A DNA stretch of 64,000 bases. It comes from Pieris napi. Its lineage: Eukaryota > Arthropoda > Insecta > Lepidoptera > Pieridae. Positions within the stretch are counted from its first letter, which is position 1, and each line of letters starts with the position of its first letter. Both the position numbers and the translations under genes were made by a program. The stretch is taken from NCBI RefSeq assembly GCF_905475465.1, contig NC_062234.1, forward strand, positions 10,687,001 to 10,751,000. The letters run 5' to 3'. Below, piece by piece: positions 13,395-24,160 of this stretch. The notes below the pieces were generated by a model, which did not search any database, was not told the DNA's origin, and saw nothing but the letters and a program-made list of their open reading frames with translations.

Positions 13395-13398
13395 GAGA

Positions 13399-15095
13399 CA
13401 TACCTGAGTCGGCTTCTCAATAATATCGCGATTAAGCTTTATTCTATACCACATCAAAATAACTTAGTACTCTTGATCAAAGCTCAGAAAGCTTTCACTC
13501 GGTAGGCTAACTCATTATTCTCAGCGTATCGGCTGTCACAATATCTGAACAGTGAGCATTTAATTAGACATCTGTCGGCGTCCTCGCAATATTAATTATA
13601 TTCTAAGCAATACCGTTATCGGTTTGTTCATGACAACCTCAATTTTTCTTGTATTTATACGCTATATAGATCGCCTAGATAAATAAGCCATATTGTTTGA
13701 AAGTTTTATTTACGATTATAGTCGACGCGGCTCGATTACAGTAATTATAAACAGTAGTTTAATAGCTATGGTAGTTCTGTATTGTCTATTTAATTATAAG
13801 CAGTTAAAATATTATTGATATTATTTGAAAGTTCCATTTTAATAAATGAACTAAAGTGAAAATGCCTATGCTCACGCTATTCAAGAAGGCGGCATTGTCG
13901 ATCAAAAGATCGGTAAATAATTACCATTTGATTGGATCTATGGTATGCTTATTTTAATATTGTATTGATTTTATTAGGCCCATGTGCTCAAACTTAAATT
14001 GATCTTGCATTTTTATACTCTTTTTCTTTTCAATTCTAATATCACAATAGCATTAATCAAATCAAGTTTCCTTAACACAAACGCCTTAAAATGCGGCACT
14101 TATGTAATATAGTTTAATGCTTTTAACATTAAAGTTGCGTAAGAGACGTGAAATCAAATATTGGTAATGTTTTCCTAAATTGAAAGGGTTTAGAATAAAA
14201 GGGTAGATAAAGACACAGATAACAGTGGTATATATTCCGGAAGAGCAAAACTGATTGTACAAATATTTTTCAAAATCTAAGTTAAACAATTCTCTCATTG
14301 TTTGATCAGATAACGTGATGGTATCAACACGCCGTCATCTATCTCAAATATTATTCTAAAATGTCAAAATTATATCTATTTCAATACCCACACATTATTA
14401 TTAGTATTTTTCAACAATTTAACGACAAAAGACTAATAAGATTTAATCTATGCCAAATGTACGTACAATTGGTCTCTACTTTCTCTGTCTCGCGCTCTAC
14501 GTTTTCCGCCCTCGAAATAACAAAAATAATCCTTAAGATTAGCGAAAACAATTTGGTATTAGGTTTATAATAACTTGGCTAGATTTTAACTAAATAATAA
14601 TAGAAATAACGACTACTGCGCATCGTATTGTCAAATTTACCTCAAACTATATTAATGAATAATAATTAATGCAAAATTTTACGGTATGAAGAGATGACAA
14701 GAATTTAGTAAGTTTTATTTAAGTGAAGTTTAAATAGTTATACCTACGCTGTGTAATCAGTAAACAAAGTAATAAAATTACGTATCAATTAAAAGAACTC
14801 ATGTCAGATCTATGTTGATTCCTATTCGTGGAAATGGAAACATTAAATGTTTTGATTACGATCGATTTCCCCGGTAAGTATTTAGCTGTCGTATTTCATA
14901 GTAAAACGTTGCTCATAGCGGTTAAGATTACCTGTTCAGCTGCTTAGAAGTCGCCGTCTGTCAGTTGTAATGGATTCAAAATGCCAGATGCACTCTTAGT
15001 TTCTTGAGTGTACTGAAAATGTACCGTATTTTTTAAACAATAGGCGTGGAGTGTGGTATACGAGTACTATTTAAAATATATTACTATTTATATAT
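13399..15095. other. Unassigned AT-rich non-coding DNA
   Basis: Only short chance frames are present. No repeat homology to the rest of the window. Confidence 0.5.
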
Positions 15096-15300
15096 GACGG
15101 CTCATTGGTCCAGTGGTTAGTACCCCTGACAGCGAATCCATGGGTCCCGGGTTTGATCCCCGGCTGAGACAAACATCGATGTGATGAGCATTTGGTGTTG
15201 TGCTTAGGTCTTGGGTGTTATATATATATGTATGTATATCCGTTGCCTAGTACCCATAACACAAGCTTCACCAGCTGGGATGGGACTAGGTCAATTGGTG
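15096..15300 (+). mobile_element. tRNA-derived SINE (family 2), interrupted copy
   Basis: The head GACGGCTCATTGGTCCAGTG contains a Pol III box A-like segment (TGGTCCAGTGGTTAGTA) and box B GGTTTGATCCC. The body follows with CATCGATGTGATGAGCATTT, GCTTAGGTCTTGGGTGTT and GCTTCACCAGCTGGGA. The same family is complete on the minus strand at 19342-19597. After TTGGTGT at 15295-15301 the SINE is broken by a LINE tail and resumes at 15727. The tRNA-like head lacks a convincing cloverleaf, so it is not a tRNA gene. Confidence 0.85.
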
Positions 15301-15301
15301 T

Positions 15302-15719
15302 TTATATTTTTGTTATTATTATTATTTTTTTTAAATTTATAAATGCTACAAATGTAATTAATTTTTTTTTGTATCTTACACACTGTTTTGTTGTGTTTTT
15401 TTAATATTTTTATTACTCTTTAATGTTAATATTCTACGGTTTCGATATTTGTAAATATGTGAGGAACATGTATACTAACTTTTTTAGTATAGTAGTTTAT
15501 TCTAAGAGTACATTGTCTTCACATATAATTATTTAACAAATGTAACAAAATATTGTAAACCTATTTTAAAAGAGTAAGTGTGGAGTTTCTTGCCCATTCT
15601 TCTCCACACGAAACTACCTTTTGGAAGGGGCGACTAGAATCTTCTTTATATATTTTTTTTTGACGTTCAAAAGCGCCATTTTAGATGGTCTAATTGAAAT
15701 AAATGATTTGACTTTGACT
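15302..15719 (+). mobile_element. 5'-truncated LINE inserted into SINE
   Basis: The 3' part carries TTTCTTGCCCATTCTTCTCC, TTTTTTGACGTTCAAAAGCG and the repetitive end AAATGATTTGACTTTGACTT, which are typical of lepidopteran LINE 3' untranslated tails. It interrupts a SINE, and the SINE word TTGGTGT is duplicated at 15295-15301 and 15720-15726, showing target-primed insertion. No coding sequence of the LINE remains. Confidence 0.75.
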
Positions 15720-15726
15720 TTGGTGT

Positions 15727-15750
15727 GAATTGTCCAATCAAAAAAAAAAA
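15727..15750 (+). mobile_element. SINE (family 2) tail resumed after LINE insertion
   Basis: GAATTGTCC followed by an A-run is the expected end of the SINE, as seen in the uninterrupted copy at 19342-19597 (reverse strand: GGTGTGAATTGTC then A-rich tail). Confidence 0.75.
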
Positions 15751-16552
15751 ATAATGCCTTTTGCATTTCTGTATCTCGTAAAAACTTTTGAGCAACGCGG
15801 TTTCTAAATTCGTAATGCAAAGCAATTGGAACGCATTCATTTGTTTAATTACTGTTTACTAAATATGAACTCTCTGACCTGCCACGTGTTTGCGTTTGGT
15901 TTCCCTCTGTATTTCCTTGTTGCATGACGGATGTGTAGGATGATAGGCCTTTGATGTTGAGGTGTCTTTCAGAATCTTTCACCAAATATCTTTGATATGA
16001 CTGATTGTGAGTAAACTATAATCTAAAATTCCTGTAAATAACCCTTCAACATGCACTGAACTCAATGTACCATCTATAGCTTATAAAATTTTGATAAATC
16101 TCTCTTATTATTTCTTCAGACTCTCATTAAAAGATCCTGAAAAAAAAGGAAAAAGTCCGACAAAGGAATGAGGAGGTGAATACCTTTTCCAGTGTTTATA
16201 ATCGTTAGAAAGATCAAAATATTAATTTATATTTCATTGGGAATCGAACATAGGACCTTCGTATTTTAAGCACGGCATCGAAGCGCATAAATTATTAAAA
16301 TGTTACCATGTGTTGTTTGTGTTTTAAACAATAGATGCTTAATCTGATTTGTATGTGAGCCTACAATAAGAGACCACCCGCGACATCCACCTTTTTATGA
16401 GTCAAACTGTAAAATTACGAACGCAAGCACTTCGGTAGGCAGATTTGGTTTCGTGGAACCTTTTACAGTTCTATAAATAGGATACTGTTTTTAACATGTG
16501 TTTTTGCAATAAAAACCGTCAGCCGATAGAATTTTCACAAATACGGTTATAA
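15751..16552. other. Unassigned AT-rich non-coding DNA
   Basis: A GGGAATCGAACATAGGACC word near 16239 resembles a reversed tRNA/SINE box B, but there is no supporting partner sequence. Nothing else is recognised. Confidence 0.45.
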
Positions 16553-16846
16553 TCTAATATATAAAATTCTCGTATCGCGGTTTTTGTAGTCAAACTCCTC
16601 CGAAACGGCTCGACCGATTCTCATGAAATTTTGTGTGCATATTGGGTATGTCTAAGGATCGGACATCTATGTTTCTTAGAGTAGTCCACCCCTAAATTAT
16701 TATTTTTTAATTTTTCGATAAATTTTTTTTTTTTTATGATATAGCATTAAAAAATACATACAACCCCTAACTTTCACCCCTCTACGATCAACCCCTATTT
16801 TTTTATTATTAATGATATACATGGCAAAACGAGCCCGGTCACCTAG
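16553..16846 (+). mobile_element. Non-autonomous Helitron-like element (family A)
   Basis: It starts TCTAATATATAAAATTCTCG after an A and ends CCCGGTCACCTAG before a T. The internal landmarks CTCCTCCGAAACGGCTCGAC and GATTCTCATGAAATTTTGTG match the copies at 39069, 57749 and 61722. The terminal hairpin (GGCAAA...TTTGCC in good copies) is damaged here. Confidence 0.8.
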
Positions 16847-16949
16847 TAGTATTCAAAATAGGCCGTTCATGAAGCGTTGTGAAAGCTTTTTAATTCCTGT
16901 GATAAAAACGTCATTCATCCCCAAATTTCATAAATTTATGTCAAAAACT

Positions 16950-17180
16950 TTGCTTTTGTCTCAATCAATCAATCAATCAAAATACGTTTATTCAATTTAG
17001 ATGCTTCTTAGAGCATGCTTATGAATGTCAACAACGTTTACAAATTTCACGAAAGAGCAGGACTACGCCACACAAATCGCAAAACTACCAGGAGGCCTTG
17101 TTCTGAGAAGAACGGGCAAGAAACTCAGCAAGTTTTGCCCTCCCTTCTGAATATCATATCACAGAATATTAATAATTGAC
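16950..17180 (-). mobile_element. LINE 3' tail ending in (TTGA)n
   Basis: Read on the minus strand it runs CTGAGTTTCTTGCCCGTTCT...TTGACATTCATAAGCATGC...AATTGAATAAACGTATTTTG and ends in several TTGA repeats. This is the pattern of a 5'-truncated LINE whose 3' end is a short tandem repeat rather than poly(A). Confidence 0.7.
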
Positions 17181-17739
17181 ACGTATAACGTGTTTTTAAA
17201 CGGCATTTGGGGCTCGCGTTAATTGCAAAAACAATTGCAAATTCAGTTATTAAGTTAATTTTGATCTCCGTTAATGTGCGATGTCATCGAATTACATATC
17301 CAATTTTCGCATTTAAAGTGCGAAAAGTTAAATTCAATGAATGTTTAAAACTTCTCGATTTCTCCAATAAATAGGGCATTGAATGTGACATTCGATTTTG
17401 CAGAAAGCATTACGATTACACAGAATGCATCGGATTCAATTCTCATTTCATTGGAAACCAAAGTATCGTATTACACCACATTCTAACGCAGCTAAATTAG
17501 AAAATAGAAATTACTTAAAACAATTTGAAATTATGTTTATCTTTGCACCTAAACAAGTGAGAAAACAAGCCACCAAAATGCAATAACGAAGGAATAATAT
17601 ATTTATATAATAATAGAACAGAAGTATATCCTTAATGAGGCAAAAGGAGGAGAGGGCGTTGAGTAAAGGATAGGAGGATGGTTTCCCAAAGATACGAAGC
17701 AGGTTATCCCGGGATAAAACAGAATGGTTAAAAAAAAAT
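17181..17739. other. Unassigned DNA
   Basis: Two short frames on opposite strands overlap each other near 17398-17801 and neither resembles a protein family. Nothing else is visible. Confidence 0.45.
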
Positions 17740-18025
17740 CCAGCTCTATAAAACAGGATGAATTGGCCGATGTGAAAGGCCCTTGCTGTGCCAAGGACCA
17801 TTCCACATCATTCGTGGCCGTAGAGGACCGTGATACTAACGGCTGATCGCGTGGCTGGATGCGGACAAGGCTACGCTGTTACCGTGTCCTGCCCCGGGCG
17901 ATTGCTGGTGGCGCCGTGGGGTTTTAGTGGGTATGCACAACAGCGAGTCCCACATAACCCTTCCCCACCAGGTCAACCATGCCGCGGGAGGGTATGCGTA
18001 ACGCATTTCCCCACGAAAAAAAAAA
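17740..18025 (+). mobile_element. 5'-truncated non-LTR retrotransposon 3' end with poly(A)
   Basis: The GC-rich segment contains ACAAGGCTACGCTGTTACCG, GTGGGGTTTTAGTGGGTATG and GGTATGCGTAACGCATTTCC, and ends CCCCACG followed by ten A. The copy at 34442-34615 shares the same 3' end but begins later, which is how LINE 5' truncation looks. Flanks AGAATGGTTAAAAA (17721) and AGAATTGTTAAAAA (18025) could be a target duplication with one mismatch. The clade cannot be told from this part. Confidence 0.75.
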
Positions 18026-18777
18026 GAATTGTTAAAAATGGGTTTATGTTAAAAGACAACCACAAACTTAGATGCTAAAGAATAATAAAAAAAAAGTTAG
18101 TGTTTTTTTTTCAATATATATTTGTAATTATTCTTTGTTTTCTAAGTAGTAATGGTCAGTAAAAAGATGTTCTTATTAATTATTATACATGTATAAGATT
18201 TTATCTTTCTTTTGTAACTACAATCCAAATATTTTCTTGTACTCGTATATGTATATAATCTGCAGTGGGTAATTTAAAGGTCGAAAATAGTTATCAAACA
18301 AATTAAATTAATTTTAATATACGATAGGTACTGTTGTTTTTTGTCTTTAAAAGCCGCGTCATTCCTTTTAATTTGCTTACACAAGAATTTCACTTGCTAA
18401 ATCAATAAAATTGTTAGTTGTAAACTAAATAAAAAAGCAAACTAGCAATGGTAAGGTTATGCAACTGTGAATTAGTATTAATTATTAAGTACGTGCCTTA
18501 TTAACAACTACTTTCTTACGCTTGAAAATTTTGTAATGAAAAGTCACCGTGCTGGCTATACACCAAAAAAACTTATGTAATCATTCTTTAGGTTTTTAAA
18601 ATGTAACAAAGATTCTCGTTTCTAGACTTTGGACCTGAGTTCTAACCCCGGAATAGTAATATTCGATTAAGATGATAGATAATGGCAGACAGATGGCAGG
18701 TACGATTGACTAAAATATAAAACTGAGTAGTGAAGTCGCCTTCTATACTCCGCCCTATCTGTTATACTTACTAGTGG
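18026..18777. other. Unassigned AT-rich non-coding DNA
   Basis: Nothing recognisable. Confidence 0.45.
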
Positions 18778-19177
18778 CCATTTTCAATCCCACCAGTTAC
18801 CGCCCAGTACCAGTGTCAGCCTTCTCAATACGCTGAGCAAACTGGATGAGTAGTCAAAAAGCGCCTCCTAGCCTTCTCCTTAGATAAGAGGCTCATTACC
18901 GACGAGCAGTTTGGCTTCAGGCCGGCCCTCTCGTGCGTTCATCGAGTCCATATGATCACGGAGCTCATAATTTTCCTCCCTGAAACCGAGAGTCACGTGT
19001 GCGCTCTTCTTTGGCATAGCGAAGGCCGGAATCCCTCTATGCTCGGTTCTCGCGCCCCTCCTGTTCACGCTGTTCACCGGCGACATCCCTGACTCAAAAA
19101 AGAAGTAACCCTATACGGGCAAGCCATCTCGTGGAAAAAGTCCGTCAAATATCTAGGAGTCACGCTCGAGGCTACAG
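18778..19177 (+). pseudogene. Jockey-clade-like reverse transcriptase remnant
   Basis: Piecewise plus-strand translation across several frames gives reverse transcriptase landmarks in the right order: SYRPVPVS, then DKRLITDEQFGFRPALS, then SVLAPLLFTLFTGDIPDS and finally KYLGVTLEA. These match the finger/palm motifs of Jockey-type LINE ORF2 proteins (GIPQGSVLGPLLF-like block and the YLGV block). The FADD catalytic box is missing: the sequence jumps from the GDIPDS segment almost directly to the YLGV segment. Frameshifts and stops make it non-functional. Confidence 0.75.
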
Positions 19178-19182
19178 GCGCT

Positions 19183-19225
19183 AATAATCTCCAAAAATTG
19201 CGTGACGTAATACATGAACGCTCCC
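19183..19225 (-). mobile_element. Orphan terminus of PIF-like MITE
   Basis: On the minus strand it reads GGGAGCGTTCATGTATTACG then TCACGCAATTTTTGGAG, the 5' end of the MITE family complete at 24979-25256 and 25477-25773. Only about 43 bases remain, abutting the reverse transcriptase remnant. TTA follows the terminus at 19226-19228, as in the complete copies. Confidence 0.7.
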
Positions 19226-19341
19226 TTACCCTAAACGAATAAGTTAGACGTCATACTTTACACCGGAACTTTGTGTTTGCTTTTTGATAAGTATTGCAAG
19301 AAATATGTATATCAAGGAAATAGAATATTTACCATAAATAA

Positions 19342-19597
19342 TTTTTTTTTTTAAATGACAATTCACACCAATTGACCTAGTCCCATGCTAAGCTGGTGAA
19401 GCTTGTGTTATGGGTGCTAGGCAACGGATATACATACATATTATAGATAGATATACATATAAATACATATTTAAACACCCAAGACCTAAGAACAACACCA
19501 AATGCTCATCACATCGATGTTCGCCTCAGCCGGGGATCGAACACGGGACCCATGGATTCGCAGTCAGGTGTACTAACCACTAGACCAATGAGTCGTC
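19342..19597 (-). mobile_element. tRNA-derived SINE (family 2), near-complete copy
   Basis: Reading the minus strand: GACGACTCATTGGTCTAGTG head with box A, box B GTTCGATCCCC, the CATCGATGTGATGAGCATTT body, and an A-rich tail after GGTGTGAATTGTC. AATAAT flanks both sides (19337-19342 and 19598-19603), a plausible target duplication. This copy defines what the interrupted copy at 15096 looked like before the LINE landed in it. Confidence 0.87.
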
Positions 19598-19603
19598 AAT
19601 AAT

Positions 19604-20051
19604 ATTAATTGCATATATCGTAGTAAGGAAAAATACATAGCAATCAGTAGCATGGTTGACTGTTATCGTACTCGTACCGCTTTTATATTTCGAACAATAA
19701 TGCATTTCGGGAAAGTTTGATAACACTATCTATCGTTGTGACTAATATCCTGTTGAGGACTTCTGTATCTACAGAACATCTGTATGAGTCACGCGTTTAA
19801 CAAAACTAACCTTTTATGCAAAACGAAACTTTTACCACATTTGTTTGTTGAATTGTTACATATGAAAGCCAAGTCTATTTTATACTTTGAAAATGTCGTA
19901 TACCTTAAAGATATATTGGCTGTACCACAATAATAAAAACTTTAGAGGTGTCAAGGGACACCCGGATGGAACGAAATTCCTTTCGATTAATTTATATGTT
20001 AATTGGTATCATAACAGTATGATAGATTTTCTCGACACCAATCTTACGACG
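19604..20051. other. Unassigned DNA
   Basis: A 79-codon plus frame at 19887-20126 runs into the 5S-like sequence on the opposite strand and is a chance frame. Nothing else is recognised. Confidence 0.4.
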
Positions 20052-20059
20052 AAAAAAAA
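20052..20059 (-). terminator. RNA polymerase III T-run terminator of the 5S-like copy
   Basis: Eight A on the plus strand are eight T directly after the last base of the 5S-like sequence on the minus strand, the expected Pol III stop signal. Confidence 0.6.
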
Positions 20060-20178
20060 GCCAACATTACGAGGTGTTCTCAGGCGGTCACCCATCCAAG
20101 TACTGACCTCGCCCGACGTTGCTTAACTTCGGTGATCGGACGAGAATCGGTGTATTACAATAGCAAATAGCAAAAAAG
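20060..20178 (-). pseudogene. 5S rRNA-like sequence, 5' end degraded
   Basis: Minus-strand sequence from about 20158 to 20060 matches insect 5S rRNA from roughly nucleotide 22 to the end: AATACACCGATTCTCGTCCG, ATCACCGAAGTTAAGCAACG, AGTACTTGGATGGGTGACCG and a TGTTGGC end. The internal promoter (box A, intermediate element, box C) is nearly intact, and the T-run follows at once. The first 20 or so bases do not match the usual GCCAACG... start, so the terminal helix cannot form fully. It is either an isolated decaying 5S gene or the 5S-derived head of a retroelement. The absence of retroelement body downstream favours the first. Confidence 0.78.
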
Positions 20179-20179
20179 T

Positions 20180-21429
20180 GTCGAGACAACTTTTCGTAAG
20201 AATTTATTCCGTCTAGCCCCCTTTCACAACGCGCGATAAGGAACTTCGTTCCAATTAGGAAAACTCTTATAATAATTTTGATTTTGCTGCATTAAAATAT
20301 ACGTACTCTTACTTAAAAAAATATTATTAGTATACATGCGATTTACTACATATAATATAATATAGCCGCGCTCTGAAAACTATAAACTTTTGTTAGGAAT
20401 AAAGTATTTCTTTCGGACATCAACTTGAGAGTAACACAACGGTAATTATCCATTTTATCAGTTAAAATAGTATAAACATGTTTATTGTTTTAACAGAGTT
20501 CTTTGTATTGAAAGGCGGTTACTTTGAACTTTTGCGAACTCATAATTTTAGGAAATGTGTATTTGCGTCACTTATCGTGGTCAGGGCTAGCAGCTTTACC
20601 GTTGTCCTTTTATAAGAATAAATAATGTGTTTCATTGTACACAGGGGTTATTTATATAAGGCCATTTTGCTCATAAACTACTACATATTATTAAATAATT
20701 TTCTTATCTCGTTATTCTGCCCCAATCACTTTGATACACGATAAACGTCAAAGTCTCAAAATTTAAAAAACATTGAATAGAATATAGAATATTTTATTTT
20801 TATCACTATCGAGTGACTTTGTATTAAAATAAACCAGACAAAACTGCTAGTAAGTGCAAAGCTATTTTTTAGACAGATTATGTAACAAATCCTGACGATG
20901 ACTTGTGATTAACTGTGTTTTGTTTCACAAATATCCCGCTGTGTGAGTCGGTTCGCGGCTGACTTAAATACCAAGTGAAATTTCATATTCACTAATAGAT
21001 GGAGGGATTTGTGTAAAAGGTTTGAATATATTATTTATTATGTATTATTTACATAGGCACATCAAAGTTGTTATCAATTACATAATTAAACCAAATGCAA
21101 GTACATATTGGTTATTATTCATTATGCAGACATAGCAAAAACGAATACTTTTAATTCTGTTTTTAATAAGTTTGATTCTTGTCCCGTTGCTGAAGCTAAA
21201 TTATCAGAGTTCTAGTCAAATTTTCTTCCCATGGAATTATTTCAACAATATTTACCCGGTCTGTTGTATGTATATTGTGAATTATTCTTAAACCGAGCGC
21301 ATATATTAAAGGTTGCACGACACTGCCATTGGCAGTCTGCCATGCTTTCGTACTAGTCGAAAAAAACTGTTCAGGATTTCTTCCGCTTTTAATTGATGAT
21401 GTACGCAATAGAATTATTATTAGCAATAT
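20180..21429. other. Unassigned AT-rich non-coding DNA
   Basis: Nothing recognisable. Overlapping 76- and 74-codon frames near 21196-21553 are on opposite strands and partly inside a LINE tail. Confidence 0.45.
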
Positions 21430-21640
21430 TCAAAATTCAAAATCATTTATTCATATAGATAACACAATGTACACTTATGAACGTCAAAAACGAAATGTAT
21501 ATGAAAGGCTTCTAATTTTAAATTTACTGCCAGTTCCCAAATCAAGGGCGTAGAATGGAAGAGAAGAACTGGTAATAACTCTCCGCTACTCTTTTTAATC
21601 GCTAAGTTTTTTGTTTTATCCAACGTTTGTAAGGACATGA
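21430..21640 (-). mobile_element. LINE 3' tail
   Basis: On the minus strand: GATTAAAAAGAGTAGCGGAG, ACTGGCAGTAAATTTAAAAT, TTTTTGACGTTCATAAGTGT and ATGAATAAATGATTTTGAAT. The same tail occurs at 26764-26935 (minus) and 38222-38405 (plus), each ending in a short TTTGA-type repeat. Only untranslated sequence remains. Confidence 0.75.
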
Positions 21641-21917
21641 CATCTTATGTAATTTATAATACTAAAATAAATTAAAAACAAAGAATAATTGTCCTCTATC
21701 AGCAGGAGGCATGGTGAAATAGGAGTACGCACTTACATTCTTGTGGGAACAACACGCAAATACATAGTCAAAAATAACTGATATCACCGCATACACGAAT
21801 TCATGTCCGACCAGTCACCACAAGTAGCACAGTATTGATGCAGCTAGCTTGGTGATTTCGCCACGTATCGAATAAAACAAATTAATGTGGCTTTTATATG
21901 CTTTTCGCTTAACAGTG

Positions 21918-22182
21918 TTTTTTTATGTAATAGGAGGGAAACGGGCAGGAGTCTCACCTGATGTTAAGTGACACCACCGCCCATGGACACTCACATTGCC
22001 AGAAAGCTCTCAAGTGCGTTGCCGGCCTTTTAAAAATTCGTGCGCTATTTTCTTGAAAGACCCTAAGTCGAATTGGTTCGGAAATACTTCAGTGGGCAGC
22101 TGGTTCCACATAGTGGTGGTGCGCGGCAAAAACTGCCTTAGAAAACGTTCAGTTGTGGAACGGCGGACGTCGAGGTGATACT
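21918..22182 (-). mobile_element. LINE ORF2 C-terminus and 3' end
   Basis: The minus strand encodes a run of the type ERFLRQFLPR, then TTMWNQLPTEVFPNQFDLG and SFKK, a conserved C-terminal segment of LINE ORF2 proteins. A GCCGGCAACGCACTTGAGAG block and ATTACATAAAAAAA then follow as the 3' end. Substitutions and the missing upstream domains make it a 5'-truncated dead copy. It is the longest coding remnant of this family here. Confidence 0.75.
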
Positions 22183-23714
22183 AATGGTATTTTGTAAATG
22201 TTATAGTTTTTTACAATAAAGGACTATTTATATCCAACTGTGATACTAGTTGTAGTGGGCGATAAAGCATAATAGTGAATCAATTGCACTGACCCGCTTA
22301 CCGAGCCATTGAAATGACAATAAATTTGTCCTGGCCGCGTAGTGACAGACAATGATTTGTTTATAGTTGAAATCATTATATTCATTTCTTAAGGAGAAGT
22401 TTCAATGTTAAATAATTTTTATAGAGACATTGTTTTTCGTGTTAAAAGTATGCAATTTTCACAAATTAAACTTTAGGCACATTTCAGTGTTACTTCAAGG
22501 CGTTTTTAGACCTCGATTTTCCGCTCTGAATAACTTCATTTCAAAGAATGTTTGCACTTCACAATTCCTCATTTACGCTTCAGTGACCTACTGAGCAAAA
22601 AAGCTATTTTGTAGCTTGAATACTGAATTTTGTATCTTTTCGGCAAAACGGACAGTTTGATTTTCCTCTTTCGTGATCATTTTCCTATTTATGATAATGA
22701 CGTGACAAATAAACTCCTTTTTCTTGAATATATCTTAACTTTATTACTAAAATGTCCACGCATTAGCTCTTCCATTCCATCTGTGTATGGAAGTCTGAAA
22801 TTAGCATCATAGCAAGCTCTGACCATGAATAAATTTTAAATACATATGGTGACTCTTTAAATTTGAGTATATTATTAATACTGGACGAATTGAAACAAAG
22901 AACCTTTTTACATTTGAGTTGACGTGATTTGACGTGAGTTTTTTTTTGGTGATATACTTACGGTGTAAAAGTGTATTAGATCAACACACGAAAGTTTTTT
23001 ATTAAAATGTTCTCACAGATATCTTGAAAATCATATAATATAGCATATTCCTCGCCTTAATTGACCAGATGGTATATCAGACGATAAGTCAAATCAATCA
23101 ACTTATTATATTGTAATGCTGTATATAATTTATGGTTAAATGTTTACATTTATATCATATATTGGTTCATAACGTCCCTATTTCCTATTACCTACAATGT
23201 TTTAATTAAAAAAAAACTTTAATAGATTTTAAAATTTCGTTACAGTAATTGATCTTTTATATATATAACTAATTATGTTGTAAAATCACATCGAAACAGC
23301 CACAAAAATGTGTCTACGCCTGCTCTTGCTGCATGTCAATTGGGTGTTGCAGTTACACCTGTCCTTAAACTTATTACTACATTTACATACATAGAACTAT
23401 ATGTTATTTTGTCATTAAGTTTTTACTGATTAAAAGTTTATTAGCTACTGTTTGCAGTCGGGGTCAGCGACCCCGGTGTCAATGTAACGCGACCGCAAAC
23501 CGCCGCACATATTGAGTTGCATGCCCTGCATTTATTGCGATCTGAGTCCGTGTTACTTTAATCGTTAAGAAGTAGGCTTTCTTCTACTTCTATTTGTGTG
23601 TTTATTAAAAGCTGAGCCATCGAGACTACACTCAAGTAACTTAAGAAAGAAACAAGAAGACCTACAATCCAGGGGGGGTTTAAATAAGCTCAAGGCATAT
23701 CAATGTTTATAACA
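22183..23714. other. Unassigned AT-rich DNA with one GC-rich patch
   Basis: Mostly featureless. A GC-rich patch near 23450-23510 contains the perfect hairpin CGGGGTC-AGC-GACCCCG (23460-23476). No gene or repeat assignment is possible. Confidence 0.45.
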
Positions 23715-23941
23715 ACTGAGCGTTTTTTAAGGCAGTTTTTGTCGCGCCTCACCAGTATATGAAATCAGCTACCCACTGAACTATTTCTAAACCAATTCGA
23801 CTTAGGGTCCTTCAAGAAAAGAGCATACCAGTTTTTAAAAGGCCGGCAACGCACTTTGACTGTCTATGGGCGGCGGTACCACTTTACACGATGTGAGCCT
23901 CCTGCCCGTTTGCCTCCTATTACATAAAAAAAACAAAAACA
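23715..23941 (+). mobile_element. LINE ORF2 C-terminus and 3' end with A-rich tail
   Basis: The plus strand gives an open C-terminal peptide containing NQLPTELFLNQFDLGSFKKR and then AYQFLKGRQR. It reads to a stop inside ATTACATAA, followed by AAAAAAACAAAAAC. The same family appears at 21918 (minus), 44691 (minus), 42520 (minus), 8922 and 40192 (plus). The A-rich end fixes the orientation. Confidence 0.78.
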
Positions 23942-23999
23942 ATTTTTCTAAGAACAAGAAAAGCATTTGGTGTCAAGAAAGGGTAACAAGATGGAAAGG

Positions 24000-24160
24000 G
24001 CAACCAATCTAAAGCTGGGAGCTGCTCTCTTGCACGGTGAGCTGACGAGCTAAAAGAAGTTGGTGGGGAAGATAAGAAGAAATATGTAGTACAAGATAGA
24101 GAGAGATGGAGCCAGTTGGTGGAGGACTTGAAAAACTATAGTTAGTTTTATGTGTGTGTA
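24000..24160 (+). repeat. Possible LINE remnant
   Basis: One frame reads KKKYVVQDRERWSQLVEDLK, which resembles the Arg/Trp-rich C-terminal linker after LINE reverse transcriptases, and the surrounding sequence is purine-rich and unlike the AT-rich background. No second copy is present in the window, so the assignment is weak. Confidence 0.3.

Noticed and set aside
15096..15170. tRNA-like sequence with box A and box B
   Set aside because: No proper acceptor stem or cloverleaf, and the same sequence plus a long body recurs at 19342-19597, so it is a SINE head.
16239..16280. Reversed box B-like word suggesting a SINE or tRNA
   Set aside because: No box A partner and no match to either SINE family in the window.
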